This document shows, piece by piece, positions 53,316 to 64,000 of a stretch of 64,000 nt of DNA. Every line of letters starts with the position of its first letter. Position 1 is the stretch's first letter. The notes beneath the pieces were generated by a model that was not told the origin of the DNA, did not search any database, and worked only from the letters and a program-made list of their open reading frames with translations. A program made the translations under genes and the position numbers. Source of the DNA: Nymphaea colorata (taxonomy: Eukaryota > Streptophyta > Magnoliopsida > Nymphaeales > Nymphaeaceae); the NCBI RefSeq assembly GCF_008831285.2, contig NC_045149.1, positions 4,887,500 to 4,951,499 on the forward strand. Direction: 5' to 3'.

Positions 53316-53549
53316 TTGCTATGCCCTTATGCTTGTTGTTGGTTCAACTGCTCAAGAATTGGCCATTTGCACAAGAAAGATATTGCATTACTTGCATTAC
53401 TGTTGTATGCGAACAAACCGAGTGAGTGGACCTTTTTCCTGATTTCAGGTGATAAGCATTTAGCAATGTTTCCTGCTTCAAAGATCAAGAGTGTGGATGC
53501 AGCCAGTGAGTCTGGAGTTTGGATACCAGCAAGCTCATTGAGCCTCTGA
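53316..53549 (+). pseudogene. Open segment with weak NYN-domain similarity
   Basis: A 77-codon open stretch reads LLALLLYANKPSEW then FFLISGDKHLA and AASESGVWIPASSL before a stop. ISGD with a following acidic or aromatic position is the hallmark of plant NYN (limkain-like) RNase domains (LISGDRDF). Here DF is replaced by HL, and the segment between it and the final helix looks shortened. It has no start codon context. It may be a decayed exon or a chance match. Confidence 0.25.
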
Positions 53550-56500
53550 AGCCACATTCTTGAAGTTTATGAGTATCCCTCTATTTCTCTGCATCCGTAA
53601 AATGTTTTCATTGATAACACTAAACTTTAAGAAGTGATGCTTTGTCCGGATGCCGTTCATTTTAACTGTTAATCAATTGCTTCATTGCTTGGGGAGCATT
53701 GATAATGTAGAGGTCACATGTTTCATTCTGTTCAGCTAAGAAAAAAATAGGATTACTTGCAGTATCATTTATGTTCACTATTTATGGAATAGAAGAGAAA
53801 TGCAACTGTTTGATAACTGCATACTGTTGATAAGTGAAGCTTAGGTCTTTTTTTGTCAATTTTCATTGTGCAGTACTGATCTTTCAGTCATCGAAGGCAT
53901 CGATTCTATGAAGTTCACTTTTGCATCTTCCAGAAGCTTGATGGAATTTAGAAAGCTATTTCCAGTTTCATTAACTGCAATGCTTCATACAATCCCAATC
54001 GTTCTCGTTTCTTCATAACTTAATTCCTTCCATGTGTTTTTAGTTTCAAACTCACCAGCTTTTCTCTTATGAAAGTGGCGACTCCTGATTCTGTTCTCTT
54101 GTGTAACTGACTGATTTTTTCTGCCAATATACTTTTAAGGCATTTTTGTCTTCAATGGAACAATCTTATTTGTGTTTCCTCATTGATGATGGAGCTTTTG
54201 CATGTTACTCTTGTTTATGTGTGCTAGATCAATCTTTCTCTTCCTAGAAAATCTGGAAATATGTTTCTTTTATCAAACTAAGAAATAATTTTCTGGAAAT
54301 ATGTAAATATGTTTCTTTTTCATCAAACACAGAAATAAATTTCCAGAAATTTATTTCTCAGTCGTCACACACCCATCAAAATGGGAATCAGAAAGTTTTT
54401 TATCATTTCAATTTTCCAGGAAACATATTTCCAGAAATATATTTCCAGTTCAACATTTCCAGCGCATCAATCGGGCCCTTTAAGAAACCAAAAAGTTATC
54501 CAAAGGTCATTGTATTTAGAATTATTTGCTTTCCTTAACATGTAAATCCAGACAAGCTTCCAAACTCCCGCCCACACACTCTCTCCCTTTCCTCTCGCTT
54601 AAACCTCTCACCCCTGCGTCGCCCCTCTTCTTTTTCAACTGCCATGCAACCCGTCTCCCTCCGAGCTCCCGCTCTTCTTCAAGGTATGCATTAAACCTTC
54701 TTTCTCCATTACCTCTCCCTTTCGCTCGCTCAATCCAGGTTTTGAGTGGGCCATGGCCGACACAAAACGCCTTTCTCTGCTTAGATACTCATTATTTGTC
54801 TCTGGTTTACAGCCCTGACCAGCGGAACGAAGGTGGTCCAGCCCTAATCGCTGGTGTGTGGTCTCATATGAGGTTGTTTCTGAAACATCTAGGTTAACTT
54901 GTTCTCTCTCTCTCACTCTGGCTAAGGCTCTGCGTTTGCCATGGCTGACGCAGCTCTTGTATGTTATCTTTTCCTGTCTCTCTCACTCATTTGTTGTCTT
55001 CAATGTGCTAGTCCTCCAGTTGTTTGATGAAATTTTTGTGTGTATGTACACTTTGTTTTTTTATGCTTCAACAGCACTTTTTTGTATTTCATTCACAATG
55101 GAGTACGTTAAGTCTGTCATTAGCTTTCATACGTGTATTCTCAGTTAATTTAATTCTTTTACTTCCCTTTTTTCATGTTATTCTTTGAGGCGTCCGAGGA
55201 GAAGCAGAATTATTTAAATCAATATTGATTTTGTTCTTGTAGTTGTTAAAAGTGAGTAAAGATATATGTATGTAATCATCATGTGATCACCAATTGTTTT
55301 CCAATCCAGTTATGATATTTGTATTTCTGTATGCATTCATTCATATGAGTTCTTCTGCATTGGAATGCCAAGGGATTGGTTAAACGAGTCTTGATCTGTG
55401 GCATAAGTAAATGAAAATGCTTGCTGTGGTGGACATGATTTTCAAATATTGCTATGAAACATTGAATATCTTTTACTGTAGATGGCATCTACTATGTTAG
55501 GAAGTCAGCATTATGTTTTTTTGGCTTTGTGTAATCTTTTATTTTTTATTTTCTTATCTTTGTAATCTTTTTCTTTTTCCTATTTTCTGCTTTCCCAGCT
55601 GAATATCTTAGCTGTAGAGAGCCAAGGGCTCTGCAAAGGCTATGTTTCAAGCTGTTGGAGATCCCAACAGCTCATGTTGTTTTATGTTTGTTGGCTGATC
55701 AAGCTCTTAAAGAGTTATTTTGTGAGATTCTTAATAATTTAATTTGGGATTCAGACATGTGATAGATTTGCCTGTTCGTGAGATATTCAGTTTGTTCACA
55801 TCGTATCACAGCTTGGCTATGTGTGATTTGTTTTGTTCGTCAAGTTGGGCTTCTTTCTTAAAGAAAAAATGAGACGGTCTGCAGCTATAAACTTTTCTGA
55901 TTGATTCTGAATTAGTTGTTGACTGATTTGAAGATCTGCGTCAGTACCAATTGCTGTGGCAATTAAAAGACTGGTTGCATCTGTTACAGTTTTTGACAAC
56001 AAGTAGATTGAATCTTGCTGCTGCTGATTAGGCTGAGGGGATTGAGCTGTCATGTTTTTCATTTCTAGCGTGTTATATCTCTTCAATAATCTGAGTTAAT
56101 TTATTCCATGTGAAATGGAACTATGGAAGGCAATGAGTACCTTTTCCTCCGACCATTCCTCAAAGTTGCACCTACAAATTATGTGTCGTGGGCTATGGAA
56201 TCCATCCTTTCATCTTATCAACCTTCAACTTTCGCCTCAGCTTTGGAAGTGGTGTTTTAGTTGGATAGGAGTGCTGGAATTAACTTTTTCGCCTAGTCAT
56301 TTTTTTCCCTTTCTCTCAAGGAACCCTTTTAATAGGAGAAGTATGAGGAATTCATCTTGTTATGAACCCTTCCACCACAAAGCCCTATATTTACACAGGC
56401 AGTTCAAGGGGAATGATTTCTTGTGATGTCTAGTTTGCAAAAACCAACCTAGTCGGTTTTCTACTTCCAACCATAGGTCACTTGGTGTTATCAACGTACT

Positions 56501-58438
56501 CATTTTGAAGGAAAAGGGAAAACAATCTAGGTAATATATCACTTGAGGTCAAGAATTTTTTAATAAAATTTACCAACTATTTGAAATTTTGCTGCACTAC
56601 GATGTACCTTCGCTTTGTCTTAGATATTCCTTTGAGGGTAAAGGAGGAAGTTTCAAGCCCTTGCTATCAGTCAATCGAAGGAGAAGACTGGAAAGATTCT
56701 TTATGTGAGCTATGAAGATGGGTTCAGTGACGTCGAGGAACTCAAGGATTAGGAAATGCTATTCGCCTTTGCAATCAAACATCTACAAGAATCAAACATG
56801 AAAGTGTGATGAGGTGGAAGCCCGAGTGATTCTTTGAAACCTTGGCAGGTAGCAAAATTAGTGTTGAGAGATGGGCTCGGGGCGAGTGTAGTTGTTCCTC
56901 TGGGTTAGTAATCGAGAGTATTGGGTATGCATAAAGGTGATTTATGTGTATTCCATGAAGATAGCAACCTATGAACATTTTGTCTCGTTGAAACTCACAA
57001 GTTGAAGTGGGTACGACACGTGACAAAGCTACACAAAACCATCAAAGAGATGGCGTTCTGTAGTAGCCTTTGGGGTGGTGAGGTATTTCCCTCAAAGGTG
57101 AAGGTCGGCCTAAAAAAAAAAAAAATCAAAACGACAAAGAAGGCAAGCAAAAAAAAAAAAAAAAAGCAAGAAAAGAAAAAAGAAAATCAATGACAAAAGA
57201 AAATCAATGACAAAAGAAAGCAAGAAAAAAAAAAGTGCCTGCCAAGGGATGAAGGACATGAAGGCTGAAGTCTCTAGCATTGATTGTAGATCCTTTGTGG
57301 GCGAATGATTCAAGGTTAATATCCGCTCCTTTTCTTTGGTTTCCTATGAAGCTGAGAACAATTTCTTTATTCTCATACCTTGAAAATGGAAAGAAATCCC
57401 TTCATGAGATTTGATAGCATCGGTGCGATTCCAAATCCTAATACTTCATCGAATACTTTAGGTAAAAGAAAGTTATGTCTTTTGCACACAACATGCACTA
57501 AAAGCCTATGGTGAAATTTTTTGAAAAGAATAAGCCATTTGAAAGTTCAATTCTTTGCAAAGAAAACTTGACCTCTTTTGCTATATTCCTAATTGGTGAG
57601 TACACGAGGCAATACTATTTTAGTTGAGGTTTGGTCTTATTGTTGAATGTCAACCTGGTTTAGAGTCCTTAGACTTTGAGACCCATGTTCAATATTTATT
57701 TATGGTCATGCTTAGTTTGAGTCCGTTTTATGAAGTGCGTAAGTTGGTCAGAGTACTTATTGTGTATACTCTAGCATAGTAGGGACATGGGTTAAAGTAT
57801 TGTTGTGGTTCCATGCTTGGTTGAATCTTAATTATAGTAGTTCTTGTTTGATTGTTAACTGTCGTGTTCTTTCCATTGAGCATTTGATTTTGTTTAAAAC
57901 CATGTAGCTAAGTTGCACATGTCCTAGCTATACCGAGGTATAGTTGAGAAGAACTGTGAATGTTGGAGTTGTTAAACCTTGGTATTGATTTAATGTGTTT
58001 GTTGGTCTTCACTAGGATTGTCAGAAGTTAGAGCATATGCTTATTGATTGTATTTTTTAAGGCCTGAACCAAGTTAGTTAGCTGAATTATTTTTTCATCA
58101 CTTGTTCACTGAACTTATGTATGTATTTATGTTCTTAAGTTTTTGCTGGTTTTGATAGTCTGGTTTTTAGTTTAAGATAGTTCAGATTTTTTATTGATCT
58201 GAGTACTATACTTTGCCAAGTTCAATTGTCTAATAGTGCTTTTGATTGGTTTGGTTTCAAATTTTATAAAAAGTTAGTTTCTAAACCATCATGAAGCATC
58301 TCTTGTTTGAACTTTGCCTGAAGAGAATTTCTTTTCTGTTTGCCTTTTTTGGGGTGTGTACTAAGTGCTCAGTTACTGTTTATCACTTTATTGTTCTTGG
58401 GTAATAGGTTAGTCCTGTTGATGGAATAACATTGAGAG
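53550..58438. other. No gene supported; possible leader at 54.5-54.7 kb
   Basis: A CT/GC-rich stretch at 54560-54690 includes ATGCAACCCGTC and a possible donor (caag|gtatgc), like a plant first exon, but no following exon can be joined with confidence. A/T-rich repeat words with gaaatatgtttc at 54240-54480 look like a MITE related to 3086-3268. Short poly-A-like tracts lie at 57110-57235. A Tudor-like phrase (KILYVSYEDG) near 56690 was not supported further. Confidence 0.4.
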
Positions 58439-58439
58439 T

Positions 58440-58656
58440 TGCAAGATCCTGGTGATATGATTGAGCAAGTGAAGGGATTTTCCTATTCTGCTTCTTCTCT
58501 TCTTGGCACAAATCTTTGCTTTCCTCTTCTGGCCGCTGATGATGAATATGGAAAACATAATACTGCAGAAAACCGACAGAGTGCTAGTCCAGAAAAAAAA
58601 TCATGGTGGCAGATCTCACTGGCATCACCTAGAGTTTCTGGTCTTGTTGTACTGAG
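58440..58656 (+). other. Putative exon of an unidentified gene
   Basis: An open stretch of 72 codons reads LQDPGDMIEQVKGFSYSASS then PLLAADDEYG and SWWQISLASPRVSGL, and ends at a possible donor (gag|gtagtc). Composition is protein-like and unlike the surroundings. I do not recognise the family. The acceptor side is unclear because the frame meets a stop about 20 bases upstream. Confidence 0.35.
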
Positions 58657-58876
58657 GTAGTCTTATATTTATATGTTTCTTGTAGTTGCTAGCTACATTT
58701 TGCTAGTAAGATAATTTATTGGAACTATAGGCACCACAGAAACTATTCATATTTGTTGATTATGCAACACTATTGGTGTTTTTGTAAGTTGTATCTGCGT
58801 GTTTGCAAGGTTGTAATACGCTTGGGTGGTTTTTGGATGCCACCCAAAACCTGGTCTTGGTAAAAAATCAGGTTGT

Positions 58877-60205
58877 ATGTGTCAATGATGATCGGATTAC
58901 CCAACTGGAAAATAAAATGGCTGGAATGGACACTAAGTTAGACCGTCTAGTAAAACGTAGATAGCGTCAGCCAGCAACTTAACCGTCGGGTAGAACAGGT
59001 AGAAAAGACGACCCAAAGTGTCCTACCCCGTGAGACTAAGGGGAAAGATGGCTCAAACTCTCCGAGCACTTCTTATGATGCACGTAAGGAGCAAGTAGAC
59101 ACAGAAAATCAGAATGTTTTGGAAGTACTCTGAAGATTGTTGAACCAACCACAACCTCAACTGGAAGCTCAAGTTGAAATGAGACGGAATGATTCCAGAC
59201 AAACCACGGCTAATAATCGAAACCAACGTGAAAGACCAAACCAGATTCCCGAGGCCTATATACATGATTTGGACAACATGGAAGATGATCAAAGGCAATT
59301 AAACGGCCGCCCAAGCCTTTCACCCCACAAACTCATTATATCACCCAGCAAGAAAGGGAGGACCGAATTAAGAAAGGCACGTGTTTCTATTGTGATGATA
59401 AACGGCAGAAAGGACACAAATGCAAAACCTTGAAATGTTTGTGTTTAAGGATGAGGATGAAGAAAACGAACAGCCGTCTAGAGCTACCAGCGGAAGAGGA
59501 CAAGTCTTGCCATTCCTTAACCGATCCTACTAAGCCATGCGAATGGTAGGGTACGTGAACAAGCAAAGAGTGTTGGTTCTCCTTGACTCGGAGACACACA
59601 ATTTCATGGGCCTAAAAGCAGCTCAAAAATTGTGATGTTCAATCAATCCCCAAAACCCCTTTCCATTAAGGTTGGTGACGGATGAAGACTTTCATGTGCG
59701 CGGGGTTATGCAAGGACATCAAGTTAGTGATGCAAAGGGTTCCGTTCAATTCAAGGTGGACCTTTTTGTGCTACTCAGTGGAGGTGTTGACATCGTTCTC
59801 GACGTGCAATGGCTTGAGACCTTGGGGGTGATTGAGTGGGACTTCGCAAACCTCTGGACGAGCTTTCCTATGGAGGTAAGGAGGGTGGCACTGACTGCAT
59901 TACCTTATCAGCGTTGAACCCAAGGCAGCTCTAAAAGCGCTTACTGCCCAACAACCAGCATGGTGGCTCGTCGCTATGGCCATTGAAGTGCCAGCAGTTG
60001 AGAAGTCTGAAGAAGTCGTTCCCATGAAAATTCAGCAGGTTTTGATGACTATGCCGATATCTTTGGGAAACCGAAAGGGTTGCCTCCAAGGCGGTCCCTT
60101 GATCGCCAAATCAACTTGTCAAGTAGGTCGAAGCCCGTCAATGTCAGACCATATAGATATGGATTTGCCCAGAAGGAAATAGAAAGGTTGGTGAAAGAAA
60201 CTGAT
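58877..60205 (+). mobile_element. Truncated Ty3/gypsy gag-pol fragment
   Basis: Reading along the + strand with several frameshifts: a coiled gag start (ITQLENKMAGMDTKLDRLVK), then a zinc knuckle CFYCDDKRQKGHKC (59382-59423). A protease core LLDSETHNFMG (about 59580-59615) has Glu in place of the usual Gly of DSG. QWLETLGVIEWDF (near 59810) is the protease-RT linker. LPPRRSLDRQI and VNVRPYRY (60080-60160) mark the start of reverse transcriptase, where the element stops. No LTRs were seen. It lies between the unidentified exon and the RAD54 fragment. Confidence 0.78.
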
Positions 60206-61172
60206 GGGTGTTGAAAATGTGCTGATTTGGGACTCAGCGGGCCCTAAGTATTTTCGTAGTCATACATTTGCAAGGTAAATATATGCAATTCCAGACCCTT
60301 AAATCCAATCTTCATTATCTGCCCAACATGTTGGGAAAGACCATATAAAGTTTGACCGTATATACGGTCTTGATAATTTTGCAGCTCTCTTCTTGTCTTT
60401 TTCTGTGTGCATCAATTTGTATTACAATTGCTCAATTTTTGGCATGTTTGTGTCCTTGCCATCCTCCTTTTGACTTTTTCTCCATGACTGCACTTCTTTA
60501 CTCATTCACCGAGCCAATATTACTGGACGTGGGCTGTTTTTGTTTGTCCTTTTTCATTCCCCATTGTTCCCGTGCTCAGTGCCGTTGAAAAGGTTTGGTG
60601 GTTCTAGTTCATGTTCATGTCCTAGTTTCAACAGGAGATAGTAAATTGGATGTGAACTTGCTTATTATTGCATTAGTTTTCTCATGGATAACAAACTTCA
60701 AAATGTCTTTCGTGACTTTAAAACTAAAGGTTGTTATTTCGGGGCTGTACAATGGCTGAGCTCCAACTCCTTGTCTTGCTCTTCCTTCCAACATATTCCA
60801 GGCTGCTCGGTACACCATCCGCAAACCACGAATTATCTACCACTTGAGGTTGATAACAGTTAGAAACAGTAGCTTATTTGATGATGAACCATCTAGAGTT
60901 TGTAGCTAATGACAAGTTTGCTTTTTCAGTATAATTCACGTTTAGGCTCATGTTAACATTATTAACAAGCTTAAGATTAGTTTAAAATTTAAATTACTAA
61001 TTTACTATATGGAAGATTGTTTTGTTTCTTGTATAACCTTCTTTCCTCTTTTTGAGTTTTTTGCCCTGCAATTTGGTATTAGGAAAGTCAAAGCAAAATT
61101 TCTGTTGATGGCATTTTATTCTTTATACTTGACATGCTCATCCCTTTTACATTTCTAACTTTCTACTTCTAG
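60206..61172. other. Intron-like DNA upstream of the RAD54 exons
   Basis: AT-rich with no helicase motif. I looked for the RAD54 exons that should precede 61173 and saw none. Confidence 0.45.
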
Positions 61173-62037
61173 ACATTGGATCTTTTTGCTCAGTTGTGTC
61201 GTGAAAGAAGATATCCTTTCCTAAGGCTTGATGGGTCCACTTCAATAAGCAAAAGGCAAAAGCCCGCAACCGATTTAATGACATATCAAAGGTTTTTAAT
61301 ATCAATGACTGATGCTTATTCCTTCTTGAGTATTTGCATCCTTCATGGTGTGAGATATGTGCCTTTGATATTGTAGGATGAGTTTGTGTTTCTCTTAAAC
61401 AGCAAGGCTGGTGGATGTGGACTTAATTTGATAGGTGGAAATCGTTTGGTTCTTTTTGATCCAGATTGGAATCCTGCCAATGACAAACAGGTATGTGATT
61501 CTTATTCAACAACCTTTCTTTATTTTTCCCGAAAGTTCACTGTTTTGCCATCATGGTTTTGCTTTCCTCTTCCTCAAATTCTTAGGCAGCTGCAAGGGTT
61601 TGGAGAGATGGACAGACGAAGCGAGTGTACATATACAGCTTCCTAACAGCAGGAACTATTGTGGAAAAGGTTTGTTACAATTGTAAAATATGACAAGCTT
61701 TGGTGTTTGATTAGGACTGGTTAATAGCTCATGATTTTAGTTGCATGTTTAACAATAAAACATGACCTAGTGGCTTTTTTTTTATGCATGTCTATCAACG
61801 TCAAATGTCGAAAGAAGGCCTTCAGAAAGTAATTCAACAAGAGCAATTGGAAAACCTTGGACTGCAGGTGTTTCATGTCATTGAGTTGTATAAAACCTAT
61901 GTAACATGGGTACGCCTCTTATGGAGGCGTACCCTACCGGTACCGGTACGACACCGGTACCGGTACGGGCCTGGGTACGGCTCCGGCACGCGTTGACCGT
62001 ACTGGGTATGGTCAACGTATCGGAGGCCGTATCCGTC

Positions 62038-62077
62038 CAAAATTGGACACGGTCAACATTGACCGAGTCCAATTTTG
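62038..62077. repeat. 19-bp-arm inverted repeat inside the hAT element
   Basis: CAAAATTGGACACGGTCAA (62038-62056) and its reverse complement with one mismatch (62059-62077) are separated by two bases. Confidence 0.95.
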
Positions 62078-62960
62078 TCCATTTTTTATTCTAACGTTTA
62101 TTTCATTTTAATGTTAAAAATCATTTTGACGTTAAAAAAAAAACATAAAGCGTCGAAATCCTTGCGTCTTACCTCTTACGACTGTTACCTCTCGTCTCTC
62201 TCCGGCGACGAAGCAGCGGCGAACACAGGCGAGGGCAGGGGCGGCGAACGCAGGCGACGGCAGCGGCGACGACAGCGGTGGCGACAGGAGGTGACTGTGA
62301 CTTTGTTTTTTTCATTTTTTGTTTTCATTTTCATCAGCTCCACCGACTGTGACCGGCGACGGCGACGACAGGCGACAGAGACAGTGTGCAGAAAACCCAT
62401 CGCCTGAAAGCTCATCACCTCTCCCTCTGGCTCGCCCTTTCTCTACCCGAGAGGGTTTCATCGTCAATGGAAGAAGAGATATTCTAACAAGTAGTCAATG
62501 TGATTGTGTATAAAAATAAGTAGTTTTGCAGTCGATTTTTTTCTCTCTTGTCTCAGTTTCAGTGCAAGCACGACTGCACAGTGGTTTTTTTTGTCATCCT
62601 CTTCATCTACCTTTTTTTTTCGTATGTAATTGTTTGATTGTTGCAATATCGTGTCAAACCGTGTGTTTGGTTACTTTGATTGATTGATTTATTGTTCTTC
62701 TTGTGTATCGCTACCAGCCTACTTATATACATATGCTACTTTTTATTTTTCTTGTTATGATGTTCTATGGTTTTACATGCTACCAAATGGCTGAATGGGT
62801 CAACACTCTGTTGAAGCTTGGCTGAATGGCATGCAATTTTATTTTTTGTTGAATATCAAAATAATTTTGTGTGGTTGTGTCGTTAGAATAAATTATCTTT
62901 TACCATTGTATCCAATTTTTTGATATATATGTGTGAATACTGAATATGTTATTCTGTTTG

Positions 62961-62961
<1 letters not shown>

Positions 62962-62992
<31 letters not shown>
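62962..62992. repeat. (AT)n microsatellite
   Basis: About 15 AT units inside the non-autonomous hAT element. Confidence 0.9.
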
Positions 62993-62995
<3 letters not shown>

Positions 62996-63217
62996 TGTGT
63001 GTGTACGGCCGTACCCCGTACCCAAGTTTTTTGAAAATGGTCCGTACCCATACTGGCACCCGTACCGGCACCGGGTACCCATGTGACATAGTATAAAACC
63101 TTAATTGTGTGAATAATTTTGTAATTTTGTTCCTGATATTGGAGGTGAGATATTGCAGGCAAATCTTCTATCTACAAAAAACTTGAGGGATCTTTTCACA
63201 CTGCATGCTAACATAAG

Positions 63218-64000
63218 GTAATGTACTCCTAGTTTCTAATGTTCATGGAAAAAGCATGTCCTTTGGAAAGCCTATAAACAGTTTAAAGAATTTAATCCTT
63301 CATAAATAAATACTTTTAATACTAAGCCATTGAATTTATCTGTGGTCTATTCAGAGAGTCGGGGATGGGGTATGAATGAACAATATTGTCTAAAATACTG
63401 CCTTTAGCACCAGGAATAAGGCTCCCGCTGAAACATAAATTTCACACCTATCATGGAGGTTATGGCAAGAAAGATGGTTAAAAAAGTCAATTAACTTTTG
63501 AAAAGCTGGGTGTCAAAGGGGGACTTAGGTTTTCTCAGAAAGTAGGGCACAAAGAGATTGGGCAATGCAGGGTCTTGAGGGGGACTTAGGTTTTTTTTCG
63601 GAAGTAGAGAAAGTAGGGCACAAAGAGATTGAACATTGGGCTTGCATATAATCTGCTTGTACATCTGGTGCTCAAATTGCTCATGTTTACATGCTTATGG
63701 TGTGTTTCATGTAAGGAAGTTTTTAGTTGTAGGTGTAGGATCAGAAGTGCAATGAAGCTTAATCCTCTAGCTCTAATCTAACTTCAAAAACGAAATGAAT
63801 AATGAGTGAAGGAAATAGTGCCTGGTTATGAATGAATGTTGCAACAGAAACGGGAAAAAACAAATATTAAGTAATTCTTGCTGTCATGGCTGAAAGAAGA
63901 AGAAACAGAAAAAAACAAGAAGAAAGAAATAAAGGAAGAGAAAGAAAAGGAGAAGCTGGAAGTGGATGAGAAAGGGTAAGAGAGAGAGCACTTGAAATAA
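63218..64000. other. Downstream of the RAD54 fragment; no exon found
   Basis: The final RAD54 exon expected after 63217 is not seen before the window ends. The last 200 bases are purine-rich (agaagaaagaaat). Confidence 0.45.
63517..63631 (+). repeat. Direct repeat of 44-54 bp
   Basis: aggg.gacttaggtttt...gaaagtagggcacaaagagattg occurs at 63517-63560 and 63578-63631. The second copy has a ten-base insertion. Confidence 0.88.

Larger units (their letters stand above)
61897..63091. mobile_element. Non-autonomous hAT-type element, 1195 bp, with 8-bp target duplication
   Basis: Starts CTATGTAACATGGGTAC and ends GGGTACCCATGTGACATAG, an inverted repeat of about 17 bp with one difference. TATAAAAC flanks both ends (61889-61896 and 63092-63099). 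Both subterminal regions are crowded with ggtaccggtacg-type palindromes. A hairpin gggtacgcctc...gaggcgtaccc lies at about 61909-61934. The interior includes a GC-rich block (about 62195-62385, ggcgacggcagcggcgac) next to AT-rich DNA and a (TA)n tract. No transposase is present. Confidence 0.9.
61173..63217 (+). pseudogene. RAD54: RAD54 (Snf2-family recombination ATPase) C-terminal fragment, five exons, damaged
   Basis: Exons are 61173-61291, 61377-61490, 61586-61669, 61790-61867 and 63159-63217. They encode the helicase C-terminal lobe: [92 protein letters not shown] and LLSTKNLRDLF. RAD54 works with RAD51 in homologous recombination as a double-stranded-DNA translocase. Two defects are visible. 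The first exon is 119 nt instead of 120, with one base missing after RQK (about 61260-61265), and the frame recovers as RNRFNDISK. The fourth exon is preceded by ...tttatgcat instead of an AG acceptor. The N-terminal ATPase lobe is missing from the window. A 1.2-kb hAT element sits in the last intron seen. Confidence 0.85.

Noticed and set aside
56640-56760. Tudor/PDS5-like phrase KILYVSYEDG...DVEELKD
   Set aside because: Only about 25 codons long before a stop; no supporting exon structure or neighbouring domain.
57002-57193. Lys-rich open frame ending in poly-Lys
   Set aside because: Produced by A-rich tracts (57110-57235); no conserved sequence.

Overview
The window looks like nuclear DNA from a flowering plant. 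It is AT-rich, genes are split by GT-AG introns (some kilobases long), and it holds plant-type genes, decayed copia, gypsy and LINE elements, hAT transposons with 8-bp target duplications, and many long (AT)n, (AG)n and (AC)n tracts. I cannot place it to family or order.

Only two loci look like complete genes. On the + strand at 4.5-7.5 kb, three exons join in register to give a 133-residue lysine-rich protein. On the - strand at 17.2-12.8 kb, six exons join in register to give a 944-residue protein of the TRM/LONGIFOLIA-type family (DUF3741 and DUF4378), which acts at the microtubule cortex.

The region 20-39 kb is mostly intergenic. It carries simple repeats, short tandem duplications, a 42-bp near-perfect palindrome, a decayed gypsy pol (31.9-33.3 kb) and a decayed copia gag-integrase (36.0-37.9 kb), both on the - strand.

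From 39 to 64 kb the + strand carries pieces of unrelated genes that still have their introns: two exons of a NOMO-like (nodal modulator) gene, three exons of a DG1/EMB1408-like pentatricopeptide gene, a possible NYN-like piece, an unidentified exon, and five C-terminal exons of RAD54. No piece has its partner exons nearby, and the RAD54 piece has a frameshift and a lost splice acceptor. They are most simply captured or duplicated gene fragments.

Three hAT-type elements are delimited by their own 8-bp target duplications: a 3.5-kb element with a broken BED/DUF659 transposase (46203-49733), a 1.2-kb non-autonomous element inside a RAD54 intron (61897-63091), and a 552-bp MITE (11070-11621). 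The two larger ones have arrays of palindromic motifs just inside their ends. I found no CRISPR, operon, rRNA or convincing tRNA gene. Splice joins and family names come from reading the sequence and memory of the families; nothing was searched.
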